Shown here piece by piece: positions 1-8,946 of a stretch of 26,902 bases of DNA. The translations under genes were made by a program, and so were the position numbers. Position 1 is the stretch's first letter, and each line of letters opens with the position of its first letter. The notes under the pieces were generated by a model that saw only the letters and a list, made by a program, of their open reading frames with translations, did no database searches and was not told the DNA's origin. Source of the DNA: Emiliania huxleyi CCMP1516 (Eukaryota; Haptophyta; Isochrysidales; Noelaerhabdaceae); contig NW_005199219.1 of NCBI RefSeq assembly GCF_000372725.1, positions 1 through 26,902 of the forward strand. Direction: 5' to 3'.

Positions 1-74
1 CGCCCGAGATCGCACCCGACCCACTATTGTAGGGGGAAGGTGCGTCCTCTCACCCTCCCAATTGCCCAATGGGA

Positions 75-205
75 CTGTGGACGTGTCGCGGACGTGTCGT
101 GGACGTGTCGTGGGCGTGTCGTGGGCGTGTCGTGGGCGTGTCGTGGGCGTGTTTCGTGGGCGTGTCGTGGGCGTGTCGTGTCGTGGACGTGTCGCGGGCG
201 GTCGC
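75..205. repeat. 11-bp minisatellite, family A
   Basis: Tandem copies of an 11-base unit close to TGTCGTGGGCG / TGTCGTGGACG. The same family makes the large array at 21327-21832 and appears in the opposite orientation as three units near 6663-6697. Open frames through it (Arg-Pro-Arg-His-type peptides) follow from the repeat and are not evidence for a protein. Confidence 0.9.
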
Positions 206-229
206 GGTGGGAGGTTGGCATGGGCGGTA

Positions 230-232
230 TAC

Positions 233-264
<32 letters not shown>

Positions 265-302
265 GGCGGTGGCGGTGGGCGGTGGCGGTGGCGGTGGGCG
301 GT

Positions 303-347
<45 letters not shown>

Positions 348-366
348 GGCGGTGGGCGGTGGCGTG
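230..366. repeat. GGCGGT / GGGCGGT simple repeat
   Basis: Dense 6-7 base G-rich repeat on the plus strand. It lies just 3' of the candidate minus-strand exon ending near 370 and could be translated there as a Pro/Thr/Ala or His/Arg tail, or be intronic or UTR sequence. Confidence 0.85.
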
Positions 367-933
367 TGCGCCTGCAGCGCCGCGAGCTGCTCCTCCACTT
401 CAGTGCGCAGCTCGTGCGTCGCGCGGGCGACATTGTCGCGGAGCAGCTCGCCAACCTGTCGGGAGATATGGGGAGATATGGGGAGATACGGGGAGATACG
501 GGGAGATATGGGGAGATATGGGGAGATATGGGGAGATATGGGGAGATATGGGGAGATATGGGGAGATATGGGGTCGCCGACCTGTCGGGAGAGTTGAGAG
601 AGTTGTAGTCGAAGACACACCGGGGGAGGATCGTTTGTGGTGTGTGGTGTGTTGTCGCGGGTCGGCTCGCCAACCTGCTGGGTGAGGGAAGGGTCCGAGA
701 AGCTTCACGCAGTGCGGTGAGGGAAGGGTCCGAGAAGGCAGTGCGGTGAGGGAAGGGTCCGAGAAGGCAGTGCGGTGAGGGAAGGGTCCGGGAGGCTTCA
801 AGCGAGGTGGGTGGGAGGCTATTGGTCCCTCGGACAAGCCGCCCGCCTGCCGCACCAGCGAGCCGCCGCGCTGCGCCGTCAGCGAGTTGAGCGTCGACAG
901 CGAACCGTCGAGCACTGCGCCGCTGGTGAGGTC
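364..933 (-). CDS. Candidate two-exon helical protein segment
   Basis: I do not recognise the product. Minus-strand exon 933-847 follows a pyrimidine-rich acceptor ending CCAG and reads DLTSGAVLDGSLSTLN... to SLVRQ. Exon 455 to about 364 reads VGELLRDNVARATHEL... and looks like an amphipathic or coiled-coil helix. Joining CAG at 847 to GTT at 455 is phase 0 and gives ...SLVRQVGELLRD. The 391-base intron between them would have a GC donor and hold the repeats at 463-573 and 682-790. A second copy of the acceptor sequence (CGACAG|GTCGGCGA) lies at 574-592, and a third related one near 664-682. These exons could be the 3' part of the LRR gene upstream or a separate gene running off the left edge. 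The stop is unclear. Confidence 0.35.
463..573. repeat. 10-bp minisatellite GGGAGATATG, family B
   Basis: About eleven tandem GGGAGATATG/GGGAGATACG units. The array is flanked by near-identical 19-base copies of TCGCCRACCTGTCGGGAGA at 448-466 and 574-592 (period 126). On the minus strand each copy carries CGACAG|GTYGGCGA, so the array can be removed as an AG|GT-bounded intron. Confidence 0.9.
682..800. repeat. Tandem 29-bp repeat
   Basis: Four copies of a unit starting GTGAGGGAAGGGTCCGAGAA begin at 682, 717, 746 and 775; the first is 35 bases and the next two are 29. It lies inside the inferred minus-strand intron 846-456. Confidence 0.85.
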
Positions 934-1032
934 CTGGCACGGGCACAGGGACAGGGACAGAGGCGGCTGAGAGAGCGATCGCCGTCGGAAGGTTCGGGGA
1001 CAGTTCGGGCGGCCGATCCTGGGCGCTCGATT

Positions 1033-1087
1033 TATGGGGAGATATGGGGAGATATGGGGAGATATGGGGAGATATGGGGAGATACGG
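1033..1087. repeat. 10-bp minisatellite GGGAGATATG, family B
   Basis: Five to six GGGAGATATG units between two copies of CCGRTCCTGGGCGCTCGA at 1013-1030 and 1088-1105. The 75-base period is a multiple of three and the minus-strand frame stays open, so here the unit may be an in-frame 25-residue insertion in the tail of the LRR gene and need not be an intron. Confidence 0.85.
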
Positions 1088-1109
1088 CCGGTCCTGGGCG
1101 CTCGAGGCG

Positions 1110-3237
1110 CGCCGGTCGAGCGGCAGACCCTCGCGGCTGCTCGAGCCCCACGACGCGCGCCGCTTGCGACGGGACGACGGCGTCGCACACGCCTCTTCCG
1201 AGCGCGAGGCTGCCTCCGCCTGCGGACCCGACCGGTCGGCTGGCGAGCGCGGCGAGCGCGCGCGCTGCCTCGACCCGTCCATCGAGACGACGATACCGGC
1301 GCGGGCGACTCCCACGGCGGTCAGCAGCAGGCCGAGCGGCACCAGAATCGGCAGCAGCAGCAGCGTCAGAGGCGCAAGGAGCAGCAGCGTCAGAGGCGCC
1401 ACGATGCACGCGACGCCCGCGGCGGCGAGGCGCATTGAAGGCATCATCAGCGTCTCAAATGCCTTGTCGACTACCTGCTGGGTCGCCTCCTCGAGCGACT
1501 CGACCCTGCTGCGCCGACGGCGCCCAGCGGCCTCCCTGGCGGTCGATGGGCCGGCGAAGGTAGACTCTTGCGACAGACGCGTGCTTGACCGGCGGCGACG
1601 CTCGCCCAGCAAGGTCTCGGGCGTGCTCCGTCGCGCAATGACCGACTCGCGAGGCGGCGCGCTACGCCGTGAGGACCCGGCTGTGGCGGGGTCCGACGAC
1701 GGCAAGTTGGCCTTCATGGCCTGTCCGACGACGGCAAGTTGGCCTTCATGGCCTAGCCCAGCTGCATCGAAAGAGAATCTAATGAGGGAAGTGAATACTC
1801 GAGTATCCTTCACCGCGTTGCAGATGGCAGTGACACCCTCGTCCTTGAGCTGGTTGCTGCCGAGCTGAACCTCTGTCAGCGACGCGCTGACGCGCAGGTA
1901 CCCAGCGAGTTCCGTGGCTCCTTCCGCCCCCAGCTCGTTCATCGACAGGTCGAGGCTCTCCAGCGTCACAAACCGCGGCAGCACGGCAGCCAACGCCTTG
2001 CTTTCTGCAGGGCCCCACTTGAGCCCGCTGAAGGCAAGAGCCGTCGCCGTGCCTGCAACGCCCTCGAAGAAGCGGCGGTATAGCGCGTCCACCACCTCCA
2101 CGTCCTCCTTGCCGGTTGTGAACTTCTTCTCCGTCACGAGCAGCCGCCGGGCCTCGTCGGGCTGCAGCGGCGGGTGGCGCCGCGCCGCGCACACGCCCTC
2201 GAGCTTCATATGGGAAGGCCAGAGGACGCCGCCGTCGCCGCCGTCGCCGTAAGCAAAACCCATCGCCAGCTCGGTCCGCTTGCCGAGGTCGAGCCGCCGC
2301 GTCCCCACCTTCACCCCCGCCGAGACCACCGCCTCCACAAAGCACCAGCCGCTCTCCTCGTAAGACCTCGCAAGGCCGAGCGCCTCCATCTCCTCCGCAA
2401 AGCCGGGCGGCAGCTCCGACTGCTGCCAGCACACCGTCTGCTCGTGCCCGTACCAGACGTCCAGCAGCGAGAGGCCCTGCTTGAACAGCTCGTCCTCCGC
2501 CGGCGTGCGCGGCTTCTGGAAGAGGCACGCGAAGTCCTGGAAGAAGGCAAAGTTTGTCTCCCCGAGGCCCGCGCTTGCGAAGGCGCCGGCGAGCGGCGAG
2601 CTGAGCGCGCCCGTTCCACCTGGACGCTCCGGCCCGCCGTCCAGGTAGAGCCGCGCCACCGCCGCCACGTCTCCAGGTGGAAGCGCTCCGGGTCGGGGTG
2701 GTCCTTCGCCAGCCAGCGGTACGAGAGCGCGACGAAGAGAAGGCCCCAGTCCTCACCCAGCGCCTCGACGAGGCGGCGCAGCTCGTCCAGCGGGAAGAAG
2801 GCTTCGGGCGGCAGGTCCTGCCGGCGTGGGAGCGGCTTCCCGCTCGCGGCCCACTCGACGAGAAAGCGGCCGCGCAGCGGGGCGATCGCGCCGCACTCGA
2901 TTGAGGCGAGCAGCGCCTCCGGCCCAAAGTGGGGCGGCCGCTGGGGCGTGGTCGAGATTGCCGCTGCCGTCGCCTCGGCAGCCGTGGCTTCCGTCGTCGC
3001 CGCTGCTGGGCAGGAGCTCTGTGCGCTCGCCGGCGTCGCGCCTCCCGGGCTGCCTTCCGCCGCCTTTTGGGCCTCGAGGGATGTTGCTCCTTGGCCGGGG
3101 TCCTCTCTGCCGCTCCCCTCGGTGAGTTGAACGCCGTCGGGATCAGCGGCGGGCTGAGGGGAGTGTACGTCCACGATTGTGTCTGCGGCCCCACGGGCGC
3201 AGCAGAAGGCAAGGCACGGATGGCAGCGGCGCTGCAT
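1110..3237 (-). CDS. LRR (RNI-type) protein with TIR/HET-like N-terminal region and C-terminal membrane hairpin; frameshifted
   Basis: The start is ATG at 3237. After an Ala/Thr-rich lead the protein reads ...LLFVALSYRWLAKDHPDPERF, then changes frame near 2668-2672. The next frame continues AAVARLYL, then FFQDFACLFQKPRT, VWYGHEQT and YEESGWCFVE, a conserved block I compare loosely with TIR/HET-type signalling domains. RNI-type leucine-rich repeats follow (about 2030-1790), with motifs LESLDLSMNELGAEG and LTEVQLGSNQLKDEG. A basic Ser/Arg linker and a strongly hydrophobic stretch (about 1430-1290, APLTLLLL repeated twice) suggest a membrane hairpin or anchor. The frame break fits loss of a single base in ACNGTG, so it is either a sequence error or a pseudogene. 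The 3' end is unclear because the frame runs into minisatellites. A paralogue lies at 13254-14486. A recognition or signalling role is inference from the architecture. Confidence 0.7.
1691..1754. repeat. Perfect 32-bp tandem duplication inside the LRR gene
   Basis: Two adjacent identical 32-base copies starting GTCCGACGACGGCAAGTTGG. Since 32 is not a multiple of three, the two copies are read in different frames (AMKANLPSSD and GHEGQLAVVG), so the protein there is not duplicated. A short intron just upstream on the minus strand (GTGAAG at about 1821 to GATGCAG at about 1768) is possible but unproven. Confidence 0.85.
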
Positions 3238-3240
3238 CAC

Positions 3241-3420
3241 GCTTGGAAAGGCGGTGGTCGTGTAAGCAAAGATGCCCGCCGGTCGTCGTAAGTTACACGG
3301 CTATGCGTGGAGGCGTACGCCTAGGCGTCGGATAGGCGTGTGGGTAGGCGTTTGAGGCGTAAATAGGCGTGGGGAGGCGCGCCTCAAAACGCCTCAAAAC
3401 GCCTCAAAACGCCTCATCCG
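3241..3420. other. Intergenic region with degenerate GGCGT and AACGCCTCAA repeats
   Basis: The first half, upstream of the LRR gene, would hold its promoter, but I see no clear motif. From about 3299 it has degenerate AGGCGT-type repeats. At 3378-3417 there are three to four direct copies of CCTCAAAACG, which run into the reading frame of the next entry. Confidence 0.6.
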
Positions 3421-3692
3421 CGCCCGGAAGCTGCAACTCTGAACACGCCCCGAAAACGGTCCCCTGCAAGAACTACCAGGGAGAACTCTACAACTGCTTG
3501 AACTGCAGGATACGACGGGATCTTCTCCCAGCCGATTACGACGACATCCGCTGTTCCTCATCGGGCACATTCGTGACCGCTACAAGGTACGACAGCTCGG
3601 ATGGCAAAGGAGCCTGGGGTCAGAACCTGTGGATCGTATGCGACGGCGACCCGGCCCAAGGTCGGGGCGAATGCGCCCCAGTGCCTCCTTAG
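3369..3692 (+). CDS. Small Cys-containing protein fragment, unrecognised
   Basis: Open frame ending at TAG 3690-3692 with no in-frame ATG before the conserved-looking part, so it is probably a terminal exon or a remnant. The lead up to about 3420 comes from the CCTCAAAACG repeat. The body has spaced cysteines (VPCKNYQGELYNCLNCRIRR, DIRCSSSGT, NLWIVCDGD, GECAP), an extracellular-looking disulphide pattern, and moderate base composition compared with its very GC-rich neighbours. I do not recognise the family. Confidence 0.4.
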   Translation: MGRRASKRLKTPQNASSAPGSCNSEHAPKTVPCKNYQGELYNCLNCRIRRDLLPADYDDIRCSSSGTFVTATRYDSSDGKGAWGQNLWIVCDGDPAQGRGECAPVPP

Positions 3693-3984
3693 ATTGCCTG
3701 AGAGAGTGTGACTTAGCTTGAGAGAGTGTGATGAGAAGTCATGTTATGAGTCTAACGGGACCGTGTGGGGCTAGTTCCATTTCACAGTGGCGCAGCGCGA
3801 GTGTGGGACGACGCAGCGGAGGGGATAGACGAGGGAATCGAGGGACCGGAGGGCTTTCGCGACAGCGACGATGACGACGAAGGCAGGGGAGGAGACGGAG
3901 GGGCGACACGCAGGAGGAGCGAAATCGCGAACGGCCCGAGCAGAGAGGGCGACGACGGCGGAGCACGAGGGGGCAACGGAAACG
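3693..3984. other. Region between convergent genes; acidic plus-strand frame only
   Basis: It has two copies of TTGAGAGAGTGTGA-like sequence (about 3700-3732). A plus-strand frame from about 3765 to 4193 encodes an Asp/Gly-rich acidic peptide but lacks an ATG and overlaps the oxygenase gene antisense. I do not call a gene here. Confidence 0.4.
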
Positions 3985-5222
3985 CTACCAATGACGCGAA
4001 CCGGGGCACGGGCGACGGCGGGGACGGGGAGGGCGACAGCGACGTCGAGACGCCTCACCGGGCCATCTCCCCTCCTTTAGGTCGACGAGGATCTGCTCCG
4101 TCGAGGCTATCGTCACTGCTCGTCGAAGGCTTCGCAGGACGATGGCTGTATCTCTCGCCTGGAGTACCCGCCGTAGCTCCCCCTCGCTGGTGAGCAGGCG
4201 GCAGTGGAGCTCGGCGAGCACCTCCATGTCCGATTCGGCGTGCTCGGCGAACTCCTCGATAGTCTGTTCTTCGTCGTCGGCGAACTCCTCGAGCACCGCA
4301 AACATTTCCTCATCAGTCAACGCCCGCGCCCGCTGCGCCGCTGTGCACCCAAAGCTCGTGGTCACGACGGACTCGTTGACGTCGCCCACGTACGCAAAGA
4401 GGGCGACGGCCATGTCCGCCCCTGGTCCGAGGCCCGCCCCGCCGTGGCACAGCTTGTCCGCCTCAAAGACGAGGGCGTCGCCCCGCTCGAGCCAGATGGG
4501 CTCTTGGTCGAAGATGCGAAACTGCCGTCGGTTCAGCGCTATAATGACGGAGAGGACGTTCCTCCTGTTCGCATCCCTATGCCATGGTTGGTCCTCCGCC
4601 TCTGGGAAAGTCGCAATGAGGCTGAGCCCGACTGTGCTGCCGTCCTTCCCCTTCATGCCGACCTGCATGCCCTCGCGATCGACGTGAGGTAGCACCTCCT
4701 TGACCATCGCTTCCGCTAGGTCCGCGAGATCCCGCCTCCCCACAAATCGTAGCAGCTTCCTCCCCGACGGGTTCTTGATTCCGGCGATGGAGGCCACCAC
4801 GCCACTCGCGGCAATCCGCATCGAGGCCGCCCGTCGGCGCAGCGAGAGTACTGCGCACTGCTGGGCAGCGCCCAGAATGCAGGGAAGGCCTTGGCGCTTC
4901 TCGCCATCCAGACTGACTCGGCCACCGGCAAGCGAGCCGAGTGTGCGTTCCGAGCACGCGGCCCGGCACTTTCCCACAGGCCCGCCAGCCGCCGCGCAGC
5001 TCTGGAGAGGTAGCTGGCGTTGCGCTGCACTGCTTGAAGCTGCTGTTGAGGCGCTGCACTGCTCAAAGCTGCCCCGTGCGCCGCCGCGAGCGCCGCGCCG
5101 TGGCCTCGTTCTCTGGAGAGCCCCAGCACCACCCCTCGCGGCCACTCGCGCCGTTGCAGCAGCTCCGACCCCGCCACTCCGGCTCCCGAGCGCGCGGCGA
5201 GCAAGAGGAAGAGCACGCGCAT
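3985..5222 (-). CDS. 2-oxoglutarate/Fe(II) dioxygenase-like protein
   Basis: The catalytic part reads DQPWHRDANRRN (His at 4581, Asp two residues on), a beta-rich stretch with IFDQEPIWLERGDALVFEA, and LCHGGAGLGPG (His at 4446). HxD...H on a cupin-like frame is the iron triad of phytanoyl/prolyl-hydroxylase-type dioxygenases; the 2OG-binding basic residue is not certain. An acidic helical tail follows (EEMFAVLEEFADDEEQTIEE). Start choice is open. ATG 5222 begins an excellent signal peptide (MRVLFLLLAARSGAG) but is in another frame, so an intron or frameshift would be needed. ATG 4821 (MRIAASGVV) is in the catalytic frame and gives 278 residues. The head-to-head spacing with the gene at 5348 favours 5222. 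A 22-base sequence, GCGCTGCACTGCTTGAAGCTGC, is duplicated around 5029-5079. If the signal peptide is used, a secretory-pathway hydroxylase is the inference. Confidence 0.65.
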
Positions 5223-5347
5223 GGGCCAAACCCGTTACTCGCGATCCGTTGTCAGACAGAGTTCTTTTGTTTAACAAGCGGGGCGCTGCTGGCTCTCGCG
5301 GATCCTGCAGGCTCGACGCCGGGCGAGCGACAGGCGGGCCGACGTAC
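5223..5347. promoter_or_regulatory. Candidate bidirectional promoter
   Basis: A 125-base gap between ATG 5222 (minus) and ATG 5348 (plus). It has GTTCTTTTGTTTAA at 5261-5274. A similar string, GTTGTTTTGTTTAA, lies near 26332-26345 upstream of the acidic gene, and TTCTTTTGTTC occurs three times upstream of the TTL-like gene. A promoter role is inference. Confidence 0.4.
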
Positions 5348-6450
5348 ATGCTCATCGCTGACAAGCATCGGCTGGAGAACCAGACCAAGGTGAAGCTGCT
5401 GGCGATCCGCGAGACGGAGCTCGAGCTGTACGTGCAGAACTGCCGCCAGGTCGGTTTTGTGGCCGCAATAATCGGAGGGCTCGCCTACTTCAGCTTCCTT
5501 TACACGAAGCGCGACTACTACCAGGAGGCCCACTGGTTCGCCCGCGTGTTGTACGTGACTGGGCTCACGTGCACCATGTCGCTCGCGCTGACGATCGTGC
5601 TCGGGACGACGACAATCGCGATGCTCGGCCCGGGCCTCGCGCTGCGCGGGCCGGACGGGTCGATGAACACGGCGGTCGACGGCATCCTCCTCGAGTTTGA
5701 GCTCGCGTCGCGGCTCTTCAGCCGCTGCGTGCAGGCGATTTCGCCGCCGCCCCTTCCCTGGCTGCTGCACTATCCGCTCTTCTAGCCACCGCCCACCGCT
5801 AGCACTATCACACCGAAGCAGTGTCCTCAGATGAGTGAGTGAGGTATCCGGGCGCGGATGCTCAGCCTAGCCGAGATACAGCCGAGGTACAGCCGAGATA
5901 CAGCCGAGGTACAGCCGAGGTGCAGCCGAGATACAGCCGAGGTACAGCCGAGGTGACAGCCGAGGTACAGCCGAGATACAGCCGAGATACAGCCGAGGTG
6001 ACAGCCGAGGTGTGCCGGCCAGGCGCTGATGCTCACGGCGCTCGCCTACTTTTACTTGCACCACACCGGATACTGGTCGACCCCGCTCCTACTGACGGCG
6101 CTGCTGTACGGTCTGCCGCGCACTGTCACGCTACCACGTCGTCGCACTCTAGCACACTGGCACGCCGGCACCCTAGGGCAGCGCGCACTCGGCGTAGCCT
6201 CTGCTAGCTCACGCCGGCGAGCGCACGGTGCCGTCTGGCCGGCGGACACTACTCGAGTGGGGGGGCCGCAGCTGAGGCGGCTTTGTTTTTCTTTTTTTCC
6301 TGCCGCAGGGCTGCACCGCATGATGGCGCGCCGCATCGAGGTGGTCGAGAGCACGCCTCCGCTCGATCTCCGCCAATCTCGGCTAATCTCGGCTGATCTC
6401 GCATCGAGGTGGTCGAGAGCACTTTTCCGCTCAAGGCCACCCCTCGCCCG
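5348..6450 (+). CDS. Four-transmembrane protein (exons 1-4), channel-like topology
   Basis: Exon 1, 5348-5734, starts MLIADKHRLENQTKVKLL and holds TM1 (QVGFVAAIIGGLAYFSFLY) and TM2 (VLYVTGLTCTMSLALTIVLG), then GPGLALRGPDGSM. A GC-AG intron, 5735-6022 (CAG|GCGATT to CCAG|GCGCTG), holds the 11-bp array. Exon 2, 6023-6110, completes TM3 (ALMLTALAYFYLHH) and most of TM4. A GT-AG intron, 6111-6308, has a strong T-rich tract before GCCGCAG. Exon 3, 6309-6340, reads GLHRMMARRIE. Intron 6341-6408 lies between two copies of CGCATCGAGGTGGTCGAG. Exon 4 starts at 6409; its end is not clear. Exons 1-3 total 507 bases and all junctions are in phase. Topology resembles ORAI-like four-TM channels, but I see no diagnostic motif, so function is open. 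Confidence 0.65.
5871..6012. repeat. 11-bp minisatellite CCGAGATACAG, family C, inside an intron
   Basis: About twelve CCGAGATACAG/CCGAGGTACAG units fill most of the inferred GC-AG intron 5735-6022 of the four-TM gene. Confidence 0.9.
6332..6422 (+). repeat. Splice-junction direct repeat with intron between copies
   Basis: CGCATCGAGGTGGTCGAGAGCAC occurs at 6332-6354 and 6400-6422 (period 68). The spacer carries three ATCTCGGCTRA-like units. Each copy has GAG|GTGGTC, so removing 6341-6408 leaves one copy and keeps phase 0. Confidence 0.75.
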
Positions 6451-6527
6451 CAAGCCCGCTCGCCCACTTGCACTGGGAGCTGCACTCTGAAGGCAAGGCC
6501 TGCTGCTTGCCTGTCCGGGCGGGGGGT

Positions 6528-6617
6528 CGCGAGGGTTGCCCGGCCCTTTTGCCCCACCGTTGCCCCACCACCCTCGTGTGTGTGTGTGGCGAAGCTCACC
6601 TTCCCCTTCCCCCGCAG
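6528..6617 (+). other. Probable intron 3' part, homologous to 8645-8726
   Basis: GTCGCGAGGGTTGCCCGGCCC... through GTGTGTGTGTGTGGCGAAG and a C/T tract to CCCGCAG|GCC. The sequence at 8645-8726 is clearly related (GTCGCGAGGGATTGCCTAGCCC... to CCCCCAG|GCG). The two look like copies of one dispersed intron sequence. Confidence 0.55.
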
Positions 6618-8862
6618 GCCATCCCCCTCATCTCTGGCGCCCTCTTCCGCGCCGAAACGGCGGACACGTCCACGACACGTCCACGACACGTCCAGCCATG
6701 AGCAGGCGCCTTCTTCGCGCCGACGGGCGGCGGGCCGCGGGCCGACGCTTCCGCACTCAGGCAAGCATTCTTCGGAGGCGGCGCGACCGGCGAGGCGGCG
6801 GCGGGCGGCGCGGCGGCGGCGGCGGGCGGCGCGGCGGCGGCGGGCCGCGCGGCGGCGGCGGGCGGCGCTGGGGGACGGCGCGGGGGGACGGGGTACACAC
6901 TGGAGTGCTGTCGGACGGCGACGAGCAGGTCGGGAGTTGCGGAGGCGAGGTTTCCTTGTTTGGCAGGTACCGGAGGCTCGAGGACGGCGACGAGGAGGCG
7001 GAGGAGGCGGAGGAGGCGGAGGCGGAGGGGGAGGAGGAGGCTGGAGGGTCTGCACACGCCGTCTGGGGTGCGGGGGCGGCGAGGGGGGAGGGTGCGAGGG
7101 ATGCGGAGGCGAGGGATGCGGCGGCGAGGGAGGGGAAGGCGAGGGAGGGGAAGGCGGCGGCGGCGAAGGAGGCAGCGGCGAGGGAGGCTGTGGCGGTGAG
7201 GGAGGCTGTGGCGGCGAGGGAGGCGGCGGCGGCGAGGGAGGCTGCGGCGGCGAGGGAGGGGAAGGCGGCGAGGGAGGCGTCAGACGGAAGGAGGGAGGCT
7301 GCGGCGCGGGAGGCGTTCCCTCGCCGACGACGAGGACCGCGCTGCCTTTCTTCTTCTGGAGGCGCGTGTCATCTCTTGTAGGCGCACCGCGCCGTCGAGA
7401 TGTCGGAGACGTCTCCAAGGGATCCTCCCCATGGGCTGGTTGACCTGCACCTGTGCCTTAGGCGTCGCTGACCGACGAGCGGGCGCGGCTCCTCGTCGAG
7501 ATTACCCGAGATTACCCGAGATTACTGACCGACGAGCGGGCGCGGCTCCTCGTCGAGATTACCCGAGATTACCCGAGATTACTGACCGACGAGCGGGCGC
7601 GGCTCCTCGTCGAGCGTCCCCCCTGCCAGTGACAAGTTGTCGGCGAGCGGGAGACTTTTTCTTTTTTTCTCCAACTCACAGGTGAGGCTCATCGTCGAGA
7701 CCTCGAGACCTCGAGACCTCGAGACCTCGAGACCTCGAGACCTCGAGACCTCGAGACCTCGAGACAACTCACAGGTGAGGCTCATCGTCGAGCACGTCGC
7801 CGGCCTCCAGCGCGGGGGACAGCGGCAGCAGGCCGCCGAGCTGTCCACCGCCGGCGGTTGTGGGTGTGAGCAGCGTCTCTTCACAGCTGCAGCTGTGAGC
7901 AGGCCACCGAGCTGGTCGAGCAGGTGGCGGAGATGACCCGAGATTACGCGAGATTACCCGAGATTACCCGAGATTACCCGAGCTGGTCGAGCAGGTGGCG
8001 GAGCACGGCTTGCTAGTCTCGGGCAATCTCGGGCAATCTCGGGTAATCTCGGGTAATCTCGGGCAGGTGGCGGAGCACGGCTTGCTAGTCTCGGGAAATC
8101 TCGGGTAATCTCGGGTAATCTCGGGTAATCTCGGGCAGGTGGCGGAGCACGGCTTGCTAGTCTCGGGAAATCTCGGGTAATCTCGGGTAATCTCGGGTAA
8201 TCTCGGGCAGGTGGCGGAGCACGGCTTGCTAGTCTCGGGAAATCTCGGGTAATCTCGGGTAATCTCGGGTAATCTCGGGCAGGTGGCGGAGCACGGCTTG
8301 CTAGTCTCGGGAAATCTCGGGTAATCTCGGGTAATCTCGGGTAATCTCGGGCAGGTGGCGGAGCACGGCTTGCTAGTCGACCTGCGGCGACAGCGTTGGG
8401 GTACTGCAGGTCGAGATGACCCGAGATTACCCGAGATTGCCCGAGATGAGCTATGAGCACCGCCCCGCTGCGTTTGGTGAGGAGACGTTGCGCCGACCTT
8501 CCGCAGACGGACGATCGGGCGCTGTCGACCCATTCTCGCGCGACAACGCGGCGCTGGAGGCGGCAGGCGCGCGGACACACCGGGCTTCCGAGACACTTCC
8601 TAGACACTTCCTAGACGGCAGGCGCGCGGACACACCGGACGTGGAGTCGCGAGGGATTGCCTAGCCCTTGCCCCACAACCTCCTGTGTGCGTGTGGAGAA
8701 GTGTACCTGGCCGAACCCTCCCCCAGGCGCGCGGAGGGAGGGAGCTGCGGAGCGCGCTGCGGAGGCGGCAGGGCGCCAGACCCCTCCGGTCGCCCCCAAG
8801 AGCCGCGCGTCCGCCTCAACAGACCGAACGCCGCCGCCGCCACCGCCTACGCCGCCGCCGCC

Positions 8863-8946
<84 letters not shown>

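Noticed and set aside
24..2668. Long minus-strand frames rich in ISPYLPISPHIS and RPRHVHDT repeats
   Set aside because: These are translations of 10- and 11-bp minisatellites that stay open in several frames; only the LRR part and the short helical exons look coding.
3765..4193. Acidic Asp/Gly-rich plus-strand protein
   Set aside because: No ATG, it overlaps the oxygenase gene, and it is explained by high GC composition.
5348..6450. Firm assignment as an ORAI calcium channel
   Set aside because: The four-TM layout is similar, but I cannot see the pore or selectivity residues with certainty, so only topology is claimed.
7905..8379. CRISPR array (regular repeats with spacers)
   Set aside because: The spacers are themselves the same 10-bp repeat, all alike, and the context is a eukaryotic intron.
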